From Parcubacteria group bacterium (GTDB taxonomy: Bacteria; Patescibacteria; Paceibacteria; UBA9973; UBA2103), in the NCBI GenBank assembly GCA_028286605.1, contig JAQBRE010000003.1:1-64000 (forward strand): a stretch of DNA of 64,000 nucleotides, given 5' to 3'. The notes under the pieces are model-generated. The model did no database searches. It was not told where the DNA came from and saw only the letters and a list, made by a program, of their open reading frames with translations. The translations under genes were made by a program, and so were the position numbers. Positions 11,901 through 19,954 of the stretch are shown here, piece by piece (position 1 is the first letter of the stretch; each line of letters opens with the position of its first letter).

Positions 11901-12036
11901 CGATCTGATCAGATCGTCAGATCCAAAAACTTTTTGGATCGTGGATAACGCGATCTAAGACATACATGAGGATCGTCAAGACATCTCTATAGTCGGGAAG
12001 TTATGATTAGGATCAGTAGCCTCGATCGGTTAGAAT
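11901..12036. promoter_or_regulatory. GATC cluster, palindromes and promoter of the methyltransferase operon
   Basis: Nine GATC sites occur within 126 nt (starts at 11902, 11907, 11912, 11920, 11937, 11952, 11971, 12011, 12024). The first three form a perfect 16-bp palindrome at 11901-11916. A second near-perfect palindrome (GATCCAAAAA, C, TTTTTGGATC) spans 11920-11940. A -10 hexamer TAGAAT at 12031-12036 lies 6 nt before the ATG, and two GATC sites fall in the -35/-10 region. This looks like an operator region; autoregulation by the methyltransferase or the ParB-like protein is inference. Confidence 0.5.
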
Positions 12037-12042
12037 ATAGGT

Positions 12043-13743
12043 ATGTCACGAGCACCTAAGAAACAACTTGAAGTTATAGATTTCTTCTGCGGAGCAGGTG
12101 GATTCTCCGAAGGATTCCGTCAGCAAGGCTTCAAGGTGGTCATGGGTGTGGACAATTGGCGGCCTGCAATCGAATCCCACAACATAAACCATACTCTCAA
12201 TGACGTCCCTAAGGATGTGTTGGACTTCGAATCTCTGAATGAGATTAATGCTCTTCCTAATACTGAGATAATCATCGGCAGTCCGCCATGCGTCCTCTTC
12301 AGTATGTCTAACCGAGCAGGTAAAGCGGATAAATCGCTTGGTATACGATTGATTGAAGCTTATCTTCGCGTCATTGCTATAAAGAAACACCAGAAAGGCT
12401 CAAAGCTAAAGGCATGGTTCCTTGAGAACGTACCGAACTCACGCAAATACATAAAGGCGCACTATACGTTCAAAGATTTAGGTATCACTGAATGGGCTAA
12501 AGAACAGGGCAAGAACCCAGAGGACGTTGCGTTGGAGATTGCTTCGAACAGTACCATTCTCAATGCTGCGGAGTACGGTGCGCCTCAAAAGAGACAGCGA
12601 TTTGTATGTGGGGAAGTAATGCGTGAAAAGCGTTTTGTGTTCCCGGACAAGACTCATTCCGAGTATGTTAGGGTGAAGGATATAAGAAGCAAACTCCCGA
12701 GCCCAACTCTCAAGAGGACACGCAAGGAGCTCCGAGATCCAAACTACCCAAGCTTGCTTATACCCGCTGAAGAAATAACGGACCATTTCTATGATACGGG
12801 CGTATACGAAGCCCATTGGCGCAGTGCTCGCGATTATAAGATCAACCATCCTTTCATGGGGAGGATGTCGTTTCCCGAGAACGAGATGAGTCCAAGCAGG
12901 ACGGTTATGGCTACCCGTTCAGCGAGCTCAAGAGAGTCTCTCATATACAAGTCTGAGTACAAACGAAAGGGAGATGGTGAATACCGTACTCCAACCATCC
13001 GAGAGGTTGCATGCCTCATGGGATTCCCGCTCGCATACCAGTTCACGGGCGGCGAGTCGACCAAATGGGCGCAGATTGGGAATGCTGTACCAACGCACTT
13101 GAGTGCTGCGCTGGCCAAGACCGTGCGCACCTCTCTCGGCTTGGCTCCAATCAAACACGGGTCTATCAGTTTCGATGATCTGATTGGCAACCACGACAAG
13201 ATACCGAATCTGAATACATATGACGAGAAGGATTTTACGGCACCTCCGCAGCGCAAGTCACAATCTCGCTTCAGGAAACATCCTTTCAAGGACGGGAATA
13301 TGACTGTAGCTTTAACCAACTATGATCCATCTAAGCCGAAGCTGGGATCGGAATTGAGCTGGCATAGCAGTGTATTCCACGGAACAGGAAAAGGGTTCGC
13401 GCTTGAGGTGTTAGAGCCAGGGACATACGAGTATCTTGAGAAAATCATAATCAGTAGCGGAGGCGAGCTCGGGAAGCAATTCGTAGAAGACTTTAAGAAG
13501 AATTTCAGCGACGTACTGGAGAACGTCTCTAAGCTTCAGAGTGCGTATGAGAATCCTCGCGACTACGAGAGGGACATGAACCCTGAGATACTTGTCGAAC
13601 GTATTGCAGAGTTCATCTCCACCTCTTATGCGGAGGAAGACGTACGCATACATAGTGCCCGGCCCATAGCTGGACGCACCCTTCTCCCAGCCCGACAGGT
13701 GTATGCCATGTATGCGCTAAACCGCCTTATCTCGGCTGTTTGA
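12043..13743 (+). CDS. DNA (cytosine-5) methyltransferase
   Basis: This enzyme transfers a methyl group from SAM to cytosine C5 in a DNA target. Motifs run in canonical order: I DFFCGAGGFSEG (13-24), IV SPPC with catalytic Cys83, VI ENV (128-130), VIII QKRQRF (182-187), a target-recognition region at about 191-310, IX REVACLMGFP (320-329) and X IGNAVP (345-350). About 215 extra residues follow motif X with no family I recognise. This 566-aa length exceeds the usual 330-450. It is the first gene of a four-gene operon, AT-richer than the core genes and likely leaderless. The target sequence is not determinable here. Confidence 0.93.
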   Translation: MSRAPKKQLEVIDFFCGAGGFSEGFRQQGFKVVMGVDNWRPAIESHNINHTLNDVPKDVLDFESLNEINALPNTEIIIGSPPCVLFSMSNRAGKADKSLGIRLIEAYLRVIAIKKHQKGSKLKAWFLENVPNSRKYIKAHYTFKDLGITEWAKEQGKNPEDVALEIASNSTILNAAEYGAPQKRQRFVCGEVMREKRFVFPDKTHSEYVRVKDIRSKLPSPTLKRTRKELRDPNYPSLLIPAEEITDHFYDTGVYEAHWRSARDYKINHPFMGRMSFPENEMSPSRTVMATRSASSRESLIYKSEYKRKGDGEYRTPTIREVACLMGFPLAYQFTGGESTKWAQIGNAVPTHLSAALAKTVRTSLGLAPIKHGSISFDDLIGNHDKIPNLNTYDEKDFTAPPQRKSQSRFRKHPFKDGNMTVALTNYDPSKPKLGSELSWHSSVFHGTGKGFALEVLEPGTYEYLEKIIISSGGELGKQFVEDFKKNFSDVLENVSKLQSAYENPRDYERDMNPEILVERIAEFISTSYAEEDVRIHSARPIAGRTLLPARQVYAMYALNRLISAV

Positions 13744-13788
13744 CAAATTCCTTATACGGTGTGAGCATCAAATATATACTCAAAACCG

Positions 13789-15195
13789 ATGAATAAGGAA
13801 ACACGCATTGAGAAAATCGCCGCCATTGTTGCCAGGGATAAAGAACATCCGCATGGCAGGATTGATATTCCATGGCAGGACAGGCTTGTAGCGATGCCTG
13901 TCTATCTTATTCCTCTCGATTGCCTCATATATAATAAGTACAACGGACGCATCCTAAGTCGAACCAAGTCCCTGGAGAATCAAAGTCATGAGATTAATCC
14001 CGAGACTGATGAAGGAAAAGCTGAGCTCGAGAAGCTTTTACTAGAATCGAATCCGGGCCGCAATAAGCAAACACTCGAGAGTATCAGACGTATCGGACAG
14101 GAGAAAGTAGGAATCATAACCAGGGACGGAATCGTTATTGATGGCAATAGACGCTCGATGTTGCTAAGGCAGGTTGGTAAAAGTCTTTTCAAGACCGTTG
14201 TTCTCGACGTAACCCTTGAGGAAAATCCGCTCGAAATTGAACGGCTAGAGACGACATATCAGATGGGCGAGGACGAGAAGCTCGGATACAACCCCGTTGA
14301 GAAGTATCTCAAAGCTAAAGGACTTAAACTTCGCGGTATCTCCGAATCCGATATAGCTTCATGGATGGGCGAGTCAGAGCCAAAGGTCAAGGAATATCTT
14401 GAGGTGATGGCAACTATGGATGACTACCTCGACTACCTTGGCTATAACGGTATCTATACACAGCTCGATGGTCGTGAGGATCTCTTTATAAGCCTCACCA
14501 AGTGGATGAGGAATTTTAGCGGAGAGAAAGTGATAAAGGGCAGTGCCAAAGGTTTTGATGGATACAAAAATTCGGATGTAGATGATCTCAAGCAAATTGC
14601 TTTTGACTACATCCGTGCTCGATTCGAAGGTAAGGAATTCAGAATCATTGCCGAGGGACAGAAGATGAACCATATCTTTGGAGACAAGAGCATTTGGGTC
14701 AGTTTCCGAGATACTCACTTTGAAAAGATTCAGCCTGTTAAGGATACTGAGGGAGCCGTAAACCTCGATTCGGAGAATCTTAGCCGTACTCTCGATGATC
14801 GGGACAGGAAGTTTCTTGAGCGCACTGAGGATGCAGACGGCAGGAGTTTCCTTGAAGAGAATATTGATATTCACCGTAGGCAGCTGGAGAATCGTAAGTA
14901 CTCCAGTAAGCCGCTAAAGCTTGTTGCGGACGCGGCAGATGCGCTCGCAGCAATCGATCAGAAGAACAAAACATCGTCGTCTGCAGAGGTGCTCACACGA
15001 ATCGAGGAAATCAACCAGAAGACATTCGAGATGCTCGGAACCAAGTCCCCAGAGCGTTTGCTTGCGCGAATCGTAGCCATGCTTAAGTCACTCAGCATCG
15101 ATAACGGGATCGCTGAGAAGGATAAGACGTTGGAGAGAATCAAGGAGATTGAAAGCATTGCCTACCAGCTCGAGAAGGATTTGAAGCGGTCTTGA
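13789..15195 (+). CDS. ParB-like (Spo0J/DndB-type fold) protein
   Basis: This 468-aa protein has a ParB N-terminal-type domain: after the PVYLIPLDCLIYN strand comes a helix-rich segment and the motif GIVIDGNRRSMLLRQVG (residues 114-130), equivalent to the DG(H/N)RR box of ParB-fold proteins. An HTH-like middle region and a long charged, probably coiled C-terminus (RIEEINQKTFEML to the end) follow. ParB-fold proteins bind DNA and some bind or hydrolyse NTPs. No parA lies nearby, so a chromosome-partition role is unlikely; a sensing or recruiting role in the adjacent restriction-like system is inferred. A TATACT -10 lies 8 nt before the ATG. Confidence 0.75.
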   Translation: MNKETRIEKIAAIVARDKEHPHGRIDIPWQDRLVAMPVYLIPLDCLIYNKYNGRILSRTKSLENQSHEINPETDEGKAELEKLLLESNPGRNKQTLESIRRIGQEKVGIITRDGIVIDGNRRSMLLRQVGKSLFKTVVLDVTLEENPLEIERLETTYQMGEDEKLGYNPVEKYLKAKGLKLRGISESDIASWMGESEPKVKEYLEVMATMDDYLDYLGYNGIYTQLDGREDLFISLTKWMRNFSGEKVIKGSAKGFDGYKNSDVDDLKQIAFDYIRARFEGKEFRIIAEGQKMNHIFGDKSIWVSFRDTHFEKIQPVKDTEGAVNLDSENLSRTLDDRDRKFLERTEDADGRSFLEENIDIHRRQLENRKYSSKPLKLVADAADALAAIDQKNKTSSSAEVLTRIEEINQKTFEMLGTKSPERLLARIVAMLKSLSIDNGIAEKDKTLERIKEIESIAYQLEKDLKRS

Positions 15196-15205
15196 TTTTG
15201 TCGTT

Positions 15206-17179
15206 ATGGATACGTCTCAAGGTATAAAAATAGGGAAAGATAATTTCCACTTCATCCTTACGGGCGATGTGGTTGCTGTTCTTGCGAACCAAAGATTAAT
15301 GTTTTCTTTCAAGCGCCTCAACTACGAGGTGGATGAAGAGGCAATAATAATCCCTTATGAGCCCCATACAGAGATAGATACTCTCCAGGAAATCCAGGAA
15401 CTGCTGACGAAATTCGGTTTCTCAGAACAGATGTCTAGTGATGTACGGGCTGATGTGGAAAGTTTCGCGCGCGATCAAGATATGTTTCATGAGTTCTCGG
15501 AGAAGGCACGGGACATACGGAATGATATGTTCAAGGACAAGCCTGAGCTCATAGAAGAGTTCAACTCTTTTCAGAAGATAATTGGAAAGCGGCTCGTGCG
15601 AACGCTGTATCCCCTGCAGCTCCTGTCTGCATATCACATGGCGTTCGCACAGTACTCGTGTAACTTCGCTGTTCCTGGCGCAGGGAAGACATCGATAGTA
15701 TATGCGGCGTATGCTTACCTTAAAAGCCTGCCTGAAGACCATCCGCGACATATCGACAAGCTGCTGGTGATAGGTCCAATCTCTTCATTCGCACCATGGG
15801 AGCGGGAATATGAGGAATGCTTCGGAGTAGAAACGAAGTCAAAACGGCTTTCAGGTGATGGCACTGTCTCAAAGACTCATAAAAAGGAGCATCTATACTC
15901 TTCCAATCCTGCTGAACTTACTCTCATATATCATGGGGGTGTCGATAGTCTGCAAGGAGAAATCATCAGTTTTCTGAAGAGAAATAAGACTATGGTTGTA
16001 GTCGATGAGGCGCACAGGATAAAGAATCCCGATGGCGTATGGGGCAAGAGTATCGTTGAGATAAGCAAGGAAGCAAGGGCGAGGGTAATCCTTACTGGAA
16101 CGCCTGTGCCGAACGGCTATGAAGATCTTTATAACTTATTCCAATACCTTTACCCCTACAAATACAAGGACATTCTGGGCTTCCACTACGGCAATCTGGT
16201 CGAGCTTACAAAGAATGCGGATGAGAACAGCTCACGGGTTGAGGATTTAATCCAGAACATTTCTCCATATTTTATACGTATCAAGAAGAGCGACCTGAAG
16301 CTGCCACCGATTACCGAGCAGATAACTTCCGTGTCCATGGACCCGCACCAGCGTGCAATTTATGATTTTATTGAAAGTCGATATATTAAATCATTTCGCG
16401 ATAGTGGCTCAGCGACCGCGAAAGACGTGCTCAATAAGGCAAAGCTGATTCGTCTGAGGCAGGCTGCCACTAATCCAGCCTTGCTTCTACGACCTCTTCA
16501 GGAGACCTTAAGCACAGACGACTTTGAAGAGAGGACTGATTTTAAAAAGAAGGTCTTCGAAGAATTCCAGGACGATTCAGAAATTCTGAGCAAGATAAAA
16601 AATTATTCCACACTTGAGACCCCGAGGAAATTCCTGGCTGCTAAGGAAATAGTCGAAAAGATTATTGACTCGGAAGGTAAGGTAATAATCTGGACGATCT
16701 TTATACAGAATGCCAAGGAACTTCAGAAGTATCTTATTGATTCAGGGATACCTGTTGAGCTACTGATAGGAGAGGTGGAACAGGCTGATAGAGAGATTGT
16801 CATAGAGAAGTTCAATGACCCGAATGACCGGAGCTTCCAGGTGATAATTGCTAACCCGTTCTCAGTTGCCGAATCGATCTCATTGCATAAGGGTTGTCAT
16901 AACGCCATCTATCTTGAACGCGACTATAATTGCTCGAACTTCGTACAATCGAAAGACCGCATACATCGCGTCGGACTTTCTGCGAATCAGAAGACCAACT
17001 ATTACTATCTCGTATCCGAAGACTCGATAGACGGTGTGATTCACTCCTCTCTCGGCGCAAAAGTGAGCAGGATGGAGCAGATTATAGATGATGAGATTCC
17101 TCTATTCACAAGAATTGATGATGCCGATGAGACCGATTTGATACGAGCCCTCCTGCAAGACTATGCTCGACGCTCTTAG
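15206..17179 (+). CDS. SNF2-family (SF2) DNA helicase/translocase
   Basis: This ATP-driven DNA translocase has an N-terminal domain of about 140 residues, then Walker A PGAGKT (157-162), DEAH box (267-270), motif III ILTGTP (295-300) and the second RecA-like lobe with ANPFSVAESISLHKGCH and motif VI QSKDRIHRVG (581-590). This arrangement fits SNF2 enzymes such as those in restriction-type and DISARM-type loci. It starts 10 nt after the ParB-like gene and overlaps the next gene by 17 nt, so the four products are probably made together. The helicase class is clear; the biological partner is inferred. Confidence 0.9.
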   Translation: MDTSQGIKIGKDNFHFILTGDVVAVLANQRLMFSFKRLNYEVDEEAIIIPYEPHTEIDTLQEIQELLTKFGFSEQMSSDVRADVESFARDQDMFHEFSEKARDIRNDMFKDKPELIEEFNSFQKIIGKRLVRTLYPLQLLSAYHMAFAQYSCNFAVPGAGKTSIVYAAYAYLKSLPEDHPRHIDKLLVIGPISSFAPWEREYEECFGVETKSKRLSGDGTVSKTHKKEHLYSSNPAELTLIYHGGVDSLQGEIISFLKRNKTMVVVDEAHRIKNPDGVWGKSIVEISKEARARVILTGTPVPNGYEDLYNLFQYLYPYKYKDILGFHYGNLVELTKNADENSSRVEDLIQNISPYFIRIKKSDLKLPPITEQITSVSMDPHQRAIYDFIESRYIKSFRDSGSATAKDVLNKAKLIRLRQAATNPALLLRPLQETLSTDDFEERTDFKKKVFEEFQDDSEILSKIKNYSTLETPRKFLAAKEIVEKIIDSEGKVIIWTIFIQNAKELQKYLIDSGIPVELLIGEVEQADREIVIEKFNDPNDRSFQVIIANPFSVAESISLHKGCHNAIYLERDYNCSNFVQSKDRIHRVGLSANQKTNYYYLVSEDSIDGVIHSSLGAKVSRMEQIIDDEIPLFTRIDDADETDLIRALLQDYARRS

Positions 17180-18143
17180 CAGGTATGAAAGTCTCGGCAC
17201 TCCGGACTTTTTCTGGGAACTTCTCACTAAGCTTAAGGAAGGCGACAGTCGATGGACTGAAGCCGATGTCCATAAGTATTTCTCAAATAGAATCGTCGGT
17301 GGCCAAGTAGTATTTGATGGATGTCTTCCGTTTGCGGATGCTATTGGCTTGATAGGGAAAAATCCTGATGGTTCACTCGCAATTAACCCTGAGCTTGCTA
17401 CATTCCTTCCAAGTGAGGAGTACGCCAGATCGAAGATACTCAGCGGAGTGCTATCGATTCTGTCGATTGACCCAGTCTTCGATGAAATCTTTTGTTCGGA
17501 GAACATCTCTTATGACATCATCTACCATCTAATCCAGATTGATGTATCCGCTTTTCCTCTCAAGTACGCGAATTTCCGTCGGCTGCTTATCGACTTTGGA
17601 TTCCTCACGCGGCACCCCGATAGGGGAATCAGGAAACTAATCGTCAACTCAAGGTTCAAAATAGACTTCGACAAGTACATTCTTCATGAGGTTACGAAGA
17701 GGAAGATGGGTATAGAACACTTGGAAGCGATGTTGGAGCGTAACCAACTGCATGGCGCAGAGGCTGAGGACTTCGTCCTTGCATTCGAGAAGGTGCGCTT
17801 AGTGAAGCACCCTAAAGTAAGTACGGTTGAAAAGATTTCTGATTACGATGTTGCCGCCGGCTACGATGTGGTCTCTTATCGGGACACAGCCTCAAGCGAA
17901 TATGACCGTTTCATCGAGGTTAAGTCACATTCTGGTGACCAGCGATTTTTCTGGTCTAGGAATGAAGTTGCCCAAGCTAAACTCAGAAAGGAAACTTACT
18001 TCCTCTATCTTGTGGATCGCAGCAAGATGAATGCGGAGAGCTATGAGCCTCAAATGATTCAGAATCCCTATGACTTGGTCTTCTTAAATAATGAGGAGTG
18101 GTCAGGTGAGCCGCAGAAGTGGATTTTTCATCCAGTTGCCTAA
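17163..18143 (+). CDS. protein with C-terminal DUF3883/NOV-type nuclease-like domain
   Basis: This is a 326-aa protein. Residues 1-180 form an alpha-helical region without a recognised family. Residues 185-285 look like the DUF3883 (NOV C-terminal) domain: HLEAMLERNQLHGAEAEDFVLAFEK, then AAGYDVVSY and YDRFIEVKSH. D235, E252 and K254 would be the D...ExK core of a PD-(D/E)XK fold. If active, it is the natural candidate for the DNA-cutting subunit. It overlaps the helicase gene by 17 nt and is last in the operon. Nuclease activity is inferred from the motif only. Confidence 0.75.
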   Translation: MLDALSRYESLGTPDFFWELLTKLKEGDSRWTEADVHKYFSNRIVGGQVVFDGCLPFADAIGLIGKNPDGSLAINPELATFLPSEEYARSKILSGVLSILSIDPVFDEIFCSENISYDIIYHLIQIDVSAFPLKYANFRRLLIDFGFLTRHPDRGIRKLIVNSRFKIDFDKYILHEVTKRKMGIEHLEAMLERNQLHGAEAEDFVLAFEKVRLVKHPKVSTVEKISDYDVAAGYDVVSYRDTASSEYDRFIEVKSHSGDQRFFWSRNEVAQAKLRKETYFLYLVDRSKMNAESYEPQMIQNPYDLVFLNNEEWSGEPQKWIFHPVA

Positions 18144-18185
18144 TTTTTATTTACACATTTTCATTCTGTGAACTCGAATAGGGTA

Positions 18186-18644
18186 TCAGTAATCAATTAC
18201 TCTAAATTCGCTTAAGTTAACACTCATAACCGACAACCTATTCCCGCGCTGCAGCAACGTCATATCCTTGAGGCGCATATCCTTCTTAATCTGTTCAAGC
18301 CTTATCGGTTGCGCTAGTTTCTTAACGAAGGCGATATCTACCAAAAACCAGATGGGTTTTTCCTTTGTAGCTTTGGGGTCGTAGTACGGGCTTTTTGGAT
18401 CAAACTGAGTCGGGTCAGGATACGCTTCGGAGGCGACCTTCGCCACGCCATACACGCCGGGAACCGGGCAGCTGGAGTGATAGAAGAGGACAGGGTCGCC
18501 AGGGCGCATGCCGTCGCGCATGAAGTTGCGGGCCGTATAGTTGCGGACGCCGGTCCATGGCGTCTTCTTGTCCTTCTTAAGATTGTCTATGGAGTAGCTG
18601 GTCGGTTCAGACTTTACGAGCCAGTGGCCTGGTTCAGGTTTCAT
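18186..18644 (-). CDS. EVE-domain protein
   Basis: The whole 152-aa chain is an EVE domain: HWLVKSEPTSYS at the N-terminus, WTGVRNYTARNFMR, and a PGVYGVAKV core. EVE folds are related to PUA/YTH domains; family knowledge is that they read modified bases such as 5-methylcytosine and often sit near restriction systems. Here the gene converges on an operon encoding a C5 methyltransferase, which fits that role. It overlaps the upstream MazG-like gene by 4 nt (ATGA-type), so the two are co-translated. Confidence 0.88.
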   Translation of the reverse strand: MKPEPGHWLVKSEPTSYSIDNLKKDKKTPWTGVRNYTARNFMRDGMRPGDPVLFYHSSCPVPGVYGVAKVASEAYPDPTQFDPKSPYYDPKATKEKPIWFLVDIAFVKKLAQPIRLEQIKKDMRLKDMTLLQRGNRLSVMSVNLSEFRVIDY

Positions 18645-18988
18645 AACTCCGTATACTTCGTGTGCTTTCCCTTGGCTTTCTCGACAGGGTACTTCGTACC
18701 GTTCTTTTTCAGCTTCTTACGGAATGCGTCAGAGATATCTATCTCAAGATCGTTGCTCATAAGGAGTACCCAATACAGGACATCAGCGAGTTCTTCAGAG
18801 ATTTCAGTCTTGTGAGATGCTAGGTGCGTATCAACCTCTTCCTTGTTTTTCCACTGGAAATGCTCGAGCACTTCTGCTGCTTCGAGCGAAAGGGAAATCG
18901 CCATATCCTTGGGATTATGGAACTGCTTCCAGTCCCGTTCGTCGCGGAAGGCGGTAACCTCGGCGGTTAGATCCTCTATTCGTGCCAT
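18641..18988 (-). CDS. MazG-like nucleotide pyrophosphohydrolase
   Basis: This 115-aa all-helical protein belongs to the MazG/RS21-C6 (dCTPase) superfamily, which hydrolyses NTPs or dNTPs to NMP and pyrophosphate. The metal-binding acidic motifs are visible as SLEAAEVLEHFQW and EELADVLYWVL. I chose ATG 18988 (MARIEDLTAEV) because a TATCAT -10 lies 6 nt before it and the upstream extension adds nothing. Members clean modified nucleotides from the pool, which would suit a neighbour of a base-modification system. Confidence 0.85.
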   Translation of the reverse strand: MARIEDLTAEVTAFRDERDWKQFHNPKDMAISLSLEAAEVLEHFQWKNKEEVDTHLASHKTEISEELADVLYWVLLMSNDLEIDISDAFRKKLKKNGTKYPVEKAKGKHTKYTEL

Positions 18989-19007
18989 GATGAAATGATA
19001 CAATGAA

Positions 19008-19036
19008 TTGACTTTAATGAATATGTGTCATAGATT
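19008..19036 (+). promoter_or_regulatory. promoter of the 19083 cassette
   Basis: TTGACT at 19008-19013 and TAGATT at 19031-19036 have 17-nt spacing, divergent from the MazG-like gene. The leader is about 40 nt. Confidence 0.6.
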
Positions 19037-19082
19037 ATACGTTCTGGACGCTTGGTTCAGTACCTGATCTTGGGAGTACTTA

Positions 19083-19331
19083 GTGCATTATCAAAGAGAT
19101 GTAAATCGTCGCGACAACGCCGGCATGGCGGGTAAGAATCCTGGCCATCACGGCCGCCGCAACTTGGCCCGCAAGACTACGCTGTGCGGCACGAGCGCTT
19201 TCGACCCGCGCGCCGCCCTCGCCGACAACACGCCGCAGCCGATCTCGCGCCACTTCCGCAAGCTCATCAAGAAGGGCTGCTGCGGCTGGCACGCTTTGAG
19301 CGAAGCCGCGTACGTCTCGTTGCCGAACTAG
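19083..19331 (+). CDS. small basic protein, function unknown
   Basis: This 82-aa frame starts with GTG, supported by GGGAG six nt upstream; an internal ATG at 19125 is an alternative. The product is rich in Arg, Lys, His and Ala, with a cysteine pair in KKGCCGW, and no membrane segment. The local sequence is markedly more GC-rich than its surroundings, which could mark transfer. It sits as a complete cassette: promoter, SD, ORF and a 13-bp terminator. The overlapping minus-strand frame is treated as a shadow. Confidence 0.42.
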   Translation: MHYQRDVNRRDNAGMAGKNPGHHGRRNLARKTTLCGTSAFDPRAALADNTPQPISRHFRKLIKKGCCGWHALSEAAYVSLPN

Positions 19332-19336
19332 ACGAT

Positions 19337-19369
19337 GGGCCCCGCACCTTGGTGCGGGGCCCAATTCTT
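19337..19369 (+). terminator. terminator of the 19083 gene
   Basis: TGGGCCCCGCACC and its exact complement pair around a 2-nt loop (19337-19364), followed by a T-rich tract. Confidence 0.88.
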
Positions 19370-19420
19370 TTATATTCTCTCGATATTTACTCTATCTGCA
19401 TGGTGTATGCTCTTCGAGCT

Positions 19421-19813
19421 ATGCCGGAGACAAAAGATTTTGATACATGGAATGAATCTAAGAAACTACTCGACACTCAGGCGGGTACTAGATTTACGCA
19501 TGCGCGCGAAGTGTGGTGGTGTTCTCTCGGCGTCAATATTGGAGCAGAGATAGATGGAAAGAATGAAAATTTTGAGCGACCGGTTGTGATTATGAAAGTA
19601 TATAATCGCGACATGGTGCTTGTCCTGCCGCTCACCAGTAAGAAAAATGATAATCGATTTCATTGCTCAATTCGAGTTGGTGATCGTATTTCCTGGGCAA
19701 AGTTAACTCAAATACAGGTCATCAGTACCAAGCGACTTTTACGTAAAATAGATATGGTGAACGAGACTGATTTTAAAAAGCTCAAACGAGTTCTTATTAA
19801 CTCAATTAATTAA
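19421..19813 (+). CDS. MazF/PemK-like toxin, probable mRNA endonuclease
   Basis: The 130-aa product carries a CcdB/PemK-fold signature: REVWWCSLGVNIGAEIDGK, FERPVVIMKVYN and VLPLTSKK, matching the beta-barrel core of MazF/PemK RNases. The ATG at 19421 is chosen because a TATGCT -10 lies 9 nt upstream; an in-frame ATG at 19400 is possible. No antitoxin-sized gene accompanies it, which is common for PemK-like genes in CPR genomes but leaves its activity open. Codon use is AT-rich compared with the neighbouring cassette. Confidence 0.72.
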   Translation: MPETKDFDTWNESKKLLDTQAGTRFTHAREVWWCSLGVNIGAEIDGKNENFERPVVIMKVYNRDMVLVLPLTSKKNDNRFHCSIRVGDRISWAKLTQIQVISTKRLLRKIDMVNETDFKKLKRVLINSIN

Positions 19814-19817
19814 AGAC

Positions 19818-19929
19818 GAATTCCCGCATCTCTGCGGGAATTCTCGGAGGCCGAAGCCATAATGTAACTTTTTACAGTTACGCACGGCAAACGCATTTCT
19901 GCGTGAGCCTCGGAGGCCGAAGCCATAAT
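19818..19929. repeat. pair of hairpin-plus-21-nt direct repeats
   Basis: CTCGGAGGCCGAAGCCATAA (plus T) occurs at 19843-19863 and again, identically, at 19909-19929. Each copy is preceded by a hairpin: an 11-bp GAATTCCCGCA stem at 19818-19843, and an ACGCA-tttc-TGCGT stem at about 19890-19904. The unit is therefore hairpin plus conserved tail, repeated at 66-nt spacing between the toxin and metalloprotease genes. The role is unknown. Confidence 0.7.
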
Positions 19930-19954
19930 AAGAGTATGATAGCAGATACGCGAT

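Noticed and set aside
13789..15195. ParB-like gene as part of a plasmid partition module
   Set aside because: No parA, parS array or replication gene is near; the neighbours are restriction-type genes and core chromosomal genes.
12043..18143. Labelling the operon DISARM, BREX or Dnd/Dpd
   Set aside because: DISARM core proteins DrmA/DrmB/DrmC, BREX PglZ/BrxC and DndCDE/DpdA are not encoded here; only the SNF2 helicase and a methyltransferase overlap with such systems.
19080..19364. Minus-strand frame opposite the 82-aa gene
   Set aside because: Promoter, SD and terminator all fit the plus strand; the minus frame has no start signals and runs through the terminator.
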